From: Actinomycetes bacterium | GTDB taxonomy: Bacteria > Actinomycetota > Acidimicrobiia > Acidimicrobiales > Microtrichaceae | Reading direction: 5' to 3' | DNA: 9,002 nt | Assembly: GCA_023392475.1 (NCBI GenBank) | Contig: JAEVZA010000386.1 | Location: 1 to 9,002 of the forward strand | Shown: positions 7,710 through 9,002 of the stretch, in pieces | Numbering within the stretch: position 1 is the first letter of the stretch | Layout: each line of letters opens with the position of its first letter | Notes under the pieces: model-generated | Told to the model about the DNA's origin: nothing | Seen by the model: the letters and a program-made list of their open reading frames with translations, nothing else | Database searches by the model: none | Program-made: the position numbers and the translations under genes

Positions 7710-8848
7710 TGGCCGCGCCCCCGAGCTCGACCGTGGGCGCCGGGCCCGACGTGGTCGTCCCCGGTTCCCAGCAGCTGCTCCCGGCGCTGCTGGTGATCGT
7801 CACCCTGATCGCCCTGGTCGTGGTCGCGACGACGCTCGTGGTCCGCCGTCGCCGGTCGCGCCGCGGTGAGCCGAGGCGTCGACCGGTCGTGCTCGCGACC
7901 GCGACGGTCGTGGCGCTGGTCGCCGCCGGCCTCGCGTTCGCCAACCGGCCCCCGCCCTTCTTCGTCCCGCGGTTCGTGGCCCTCCCCCGGCTGCTCCCGC
8001 CCGACGCGTTCTTCTACCGGCGCGCGGACTCGCTCCCGGTCTCCCCCGACAGCGCGCGCTGGATCCGCGCCCAGGGGGCGCAGGTGCTGGGACCGAACTT
8101 CTCGGGCCGCGTCGTGGACGGTGTCGTCTACGGGATCCCGTTCAACCTGGTCGACCGCGGCACCCCGACCGAGGACGTGTCGATCCGTCGCGGGACCGCC
8201 ACCTCGTACCCCGGGCCGTACCCGATCAGCGACCCGGCCTACATCCAGTCCATGCCGACCTACGGCGTGGACATGCACTACGTGGCCATCGACGAGGGCC
8301 GGCACCTCATGTGGGAGCTGGGCAGCGCCCGGGCGTGGTTCGGCCGCTGGGAGGCCGACTACGGGGCCCGGTGGCGCCTCGACTCGCTCGACTACGGGCA
8401 CGGGTCGACGACCGGCTCGGGCCTGCCGCTGATGCCGGGCGTGATCTCCTACGACGAGGTGGCCCGCGGGCGGATCGATCACGTGGTGCTGGCGGGCAGC
8501 CCCGTCTCGGCGCCCGGCCGGTGGATCTGGCCGGCACGGAAGACCGACGGGCGCTCGACCGACCCCGACGCGCCGCCGCAGGGCGCGTGGTTCCGGCTCC
8601 GGGCGGACGCCGACCTCTCGAAGCTCGGACCGCAGGCACGCGTCGTGGCCGAGGGGTTGCAGCGCTACGGCGCCATCCTGTCGGACACCAGCCCCGGGTT
8701 CCGGGTGCGGGGCACCCCCGACGCGCGGTGGGACGACGCGGATCTGCGCACGCTCGGCACGCTCAGCACCGACGACTTCGAGGTGGTCGACAGCTCGGGC
8801 GTCATGGTGTCGCCCACCTCGATGGCGGCGCGACCGGCGACGGGCTGA
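7709..8848 (+). CDS. Membrane-anchored protein with large extracellular domain of unknown function
   Basis: A 379-residue protein. Two transmembrane helices are evident: about 22-45 (LLPALLVIVTLIALVVVATT) and about 60-78, separated by a very basic loop RRRRSRRGEPRRR. By the positive-inside rule the loop is cytoplasmic and the C-terminal 300 residues are outside. That domain contains strong, family-like motifs: DSARWI (114-119), IPFNLV (143-148), PGPYPI (168-173), GLPLMPGVISYDEV (238-251), RIDHVV (255-260), WIWPAR (272-277), PQARVV (308-313), GAILSD (321-326), PDARWDD (337-343) and DDFEVVD (355-361). I recall similar motifs in secreted proteins of streptomycetes and other bacteria annotated as hypothetical; I know of no assigned activity. 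There is only a leaderless-type signal before GTG 7709. The gene stands alone and converges on the next gene. Confidence 0.88.
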   Translation: MAAPPSSTVGAGPDVVVPGSQQLLPALLVIVTLIALVVVATTLVVRRRRSRRGEPRRRPVVLATATVVALVAAGLAFANRPPPFFVPRFVALPRLLPPDAFFYRRADSLPVSPDSARWIRAQGAQVLGPNFSGRVVDGVVYGIPFNLVDRGTPTEDVSIRRGTATSYPGPYPISDPAYIQSMPTYGVDMHYVAIDEGRHLMWELGSARAWFGRWEADYGARWRLDSLDYGHGSTTGSGLPLMPGVISYDEVARGRIDHVVLAGSPVSAPGRWIWPARKTDGRSTDPDAPPQGAWFRLRADADLSKLGPQARVVAEGLQRYGAILSDTSPGFRVRGTPDARWDDADLRTLGTLSTDDFEVVDSSGVMVSPTSMAARPATG

Positions 8849-8866
8849 TCGCCGGAGGTCAGCCCG
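8841..8866. terminator. Bidirectional hairpin spanning both convergent stop codons
   Basis: CGGGCTGA (8841-8848) and TCAGCCCG (8859-8866) form a perfect 8-bp stem. A T-G wobble and a C-G pair (8849/8858 and 8850/8857) extend it to 10, with a 6-nt loop. The plus-strand TGA is in one arm and the minus-strand stop is in the other. No T-tract is seen on either side. Confidence 0.6.
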
Positions 8867-9002
8867 GCACGCCGTCGAGCGAGCCGGCCGCACGGTCGGC
8901 GGCGAGCCCCACCGCGGTGCGGAAGAGGTCGCGCCAGCGCGTGTCCGTGAGCCCGAGCTCCACGAGCAGCCGCTCGGCCTCGAGGTCCGCGCCGCCGTCG
9001 TC
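8859..9002 (-). CDS. 3' end of a minus-strand gene (partial, function unknown)
   Basis: The last 47 codons of a reading frame that enters from the right edge and stops at TGA (8861-8859), 10 bp from the stop of the converging gene. All but one codon end in G or C, the pattern of the real genes here. The translation is protein-like and probably helical: LEAERLLVELGLTDTRW, then RDLFRTAVGLAADRAAGSLDG. It is too short to assign a family. Coding is inferred from codon bias and absence of stops; the competing plus-strand frames look less convincing. Confidence 0.6.
   Translation of the reverse strand, partial: DDGGADLEAERLLVELGLTDTRWRDLFRTAVGLAADRAAGSLDGVPG

Overview
The window reads as chromosomal DNA of a very GC-rich actinobacterium. 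Nearly every real gene has G or C at the third codon position, GTG and TTG starts occur beside ATG, and the type II topoisomerase subunit resembles the actinobacterial ParE (second GyrB) group. An acidimicrobial or related lineage is possible, but this cannot be settled without a database search. No tRNA, rRNA, insertion sequence, phage gene or CRISPR array is visible.

Layout. (1) Positions 2-1486, plus strand: the 5'-truncated gene of an exported six-bladed NHL beta-propeller with a SipW-type N-terminal export motif and a very regular set of paired cysteines. (2) Positions 1487-1603: a 33-bp tandem repeat and a strong hairpin. (3) Positions 1604-3688: a complete topoisomerase IV/gyrase B subunit, without its ParC/GyrA partner nearby. 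(4) Positions 3778-6269: two paralogous acyltransferase-3 membrane proteins joined by a 4-base stop/start overlap, clearly one transcription unit, closed by a 12-13 bp hairpin. (5) Positions 6424-6753, minus strand: a small helical phasin/HBHA-like protein. It is divergent from (6) a 1-Cys Prx6-type peroxiredoxin at 7023-7658. The 269 bp between them hold back-to-back stem-loops, a palindrome and a candidate SigH/SigR-type promoter. (7) Positions 7709-8848, plus strand: a two-helix membrane-anchored protein with a large extracellular domain of unknown function, probably translated from a leaderless transcript. (8) Positions 8859-9002, minus strand: the 3' end of a converging gene. Its stop codon pairs with the stop codon of (7) in a hairpin.

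How the genes relate. Only the two acyltransferases form an evident operon; they probably acylate a cell-envelope or exported glycan. The rest look like independent units: DNA topology, peroxide detoxification, and two exported or surface proteins. I see no convincing multi-gene undescribed system. The most distinctive items are the cysteine-ladder propeller, the uncharacterised extracellular domain at 7709-8848, and the structured divergent region upstream of the peroxiredoxin.
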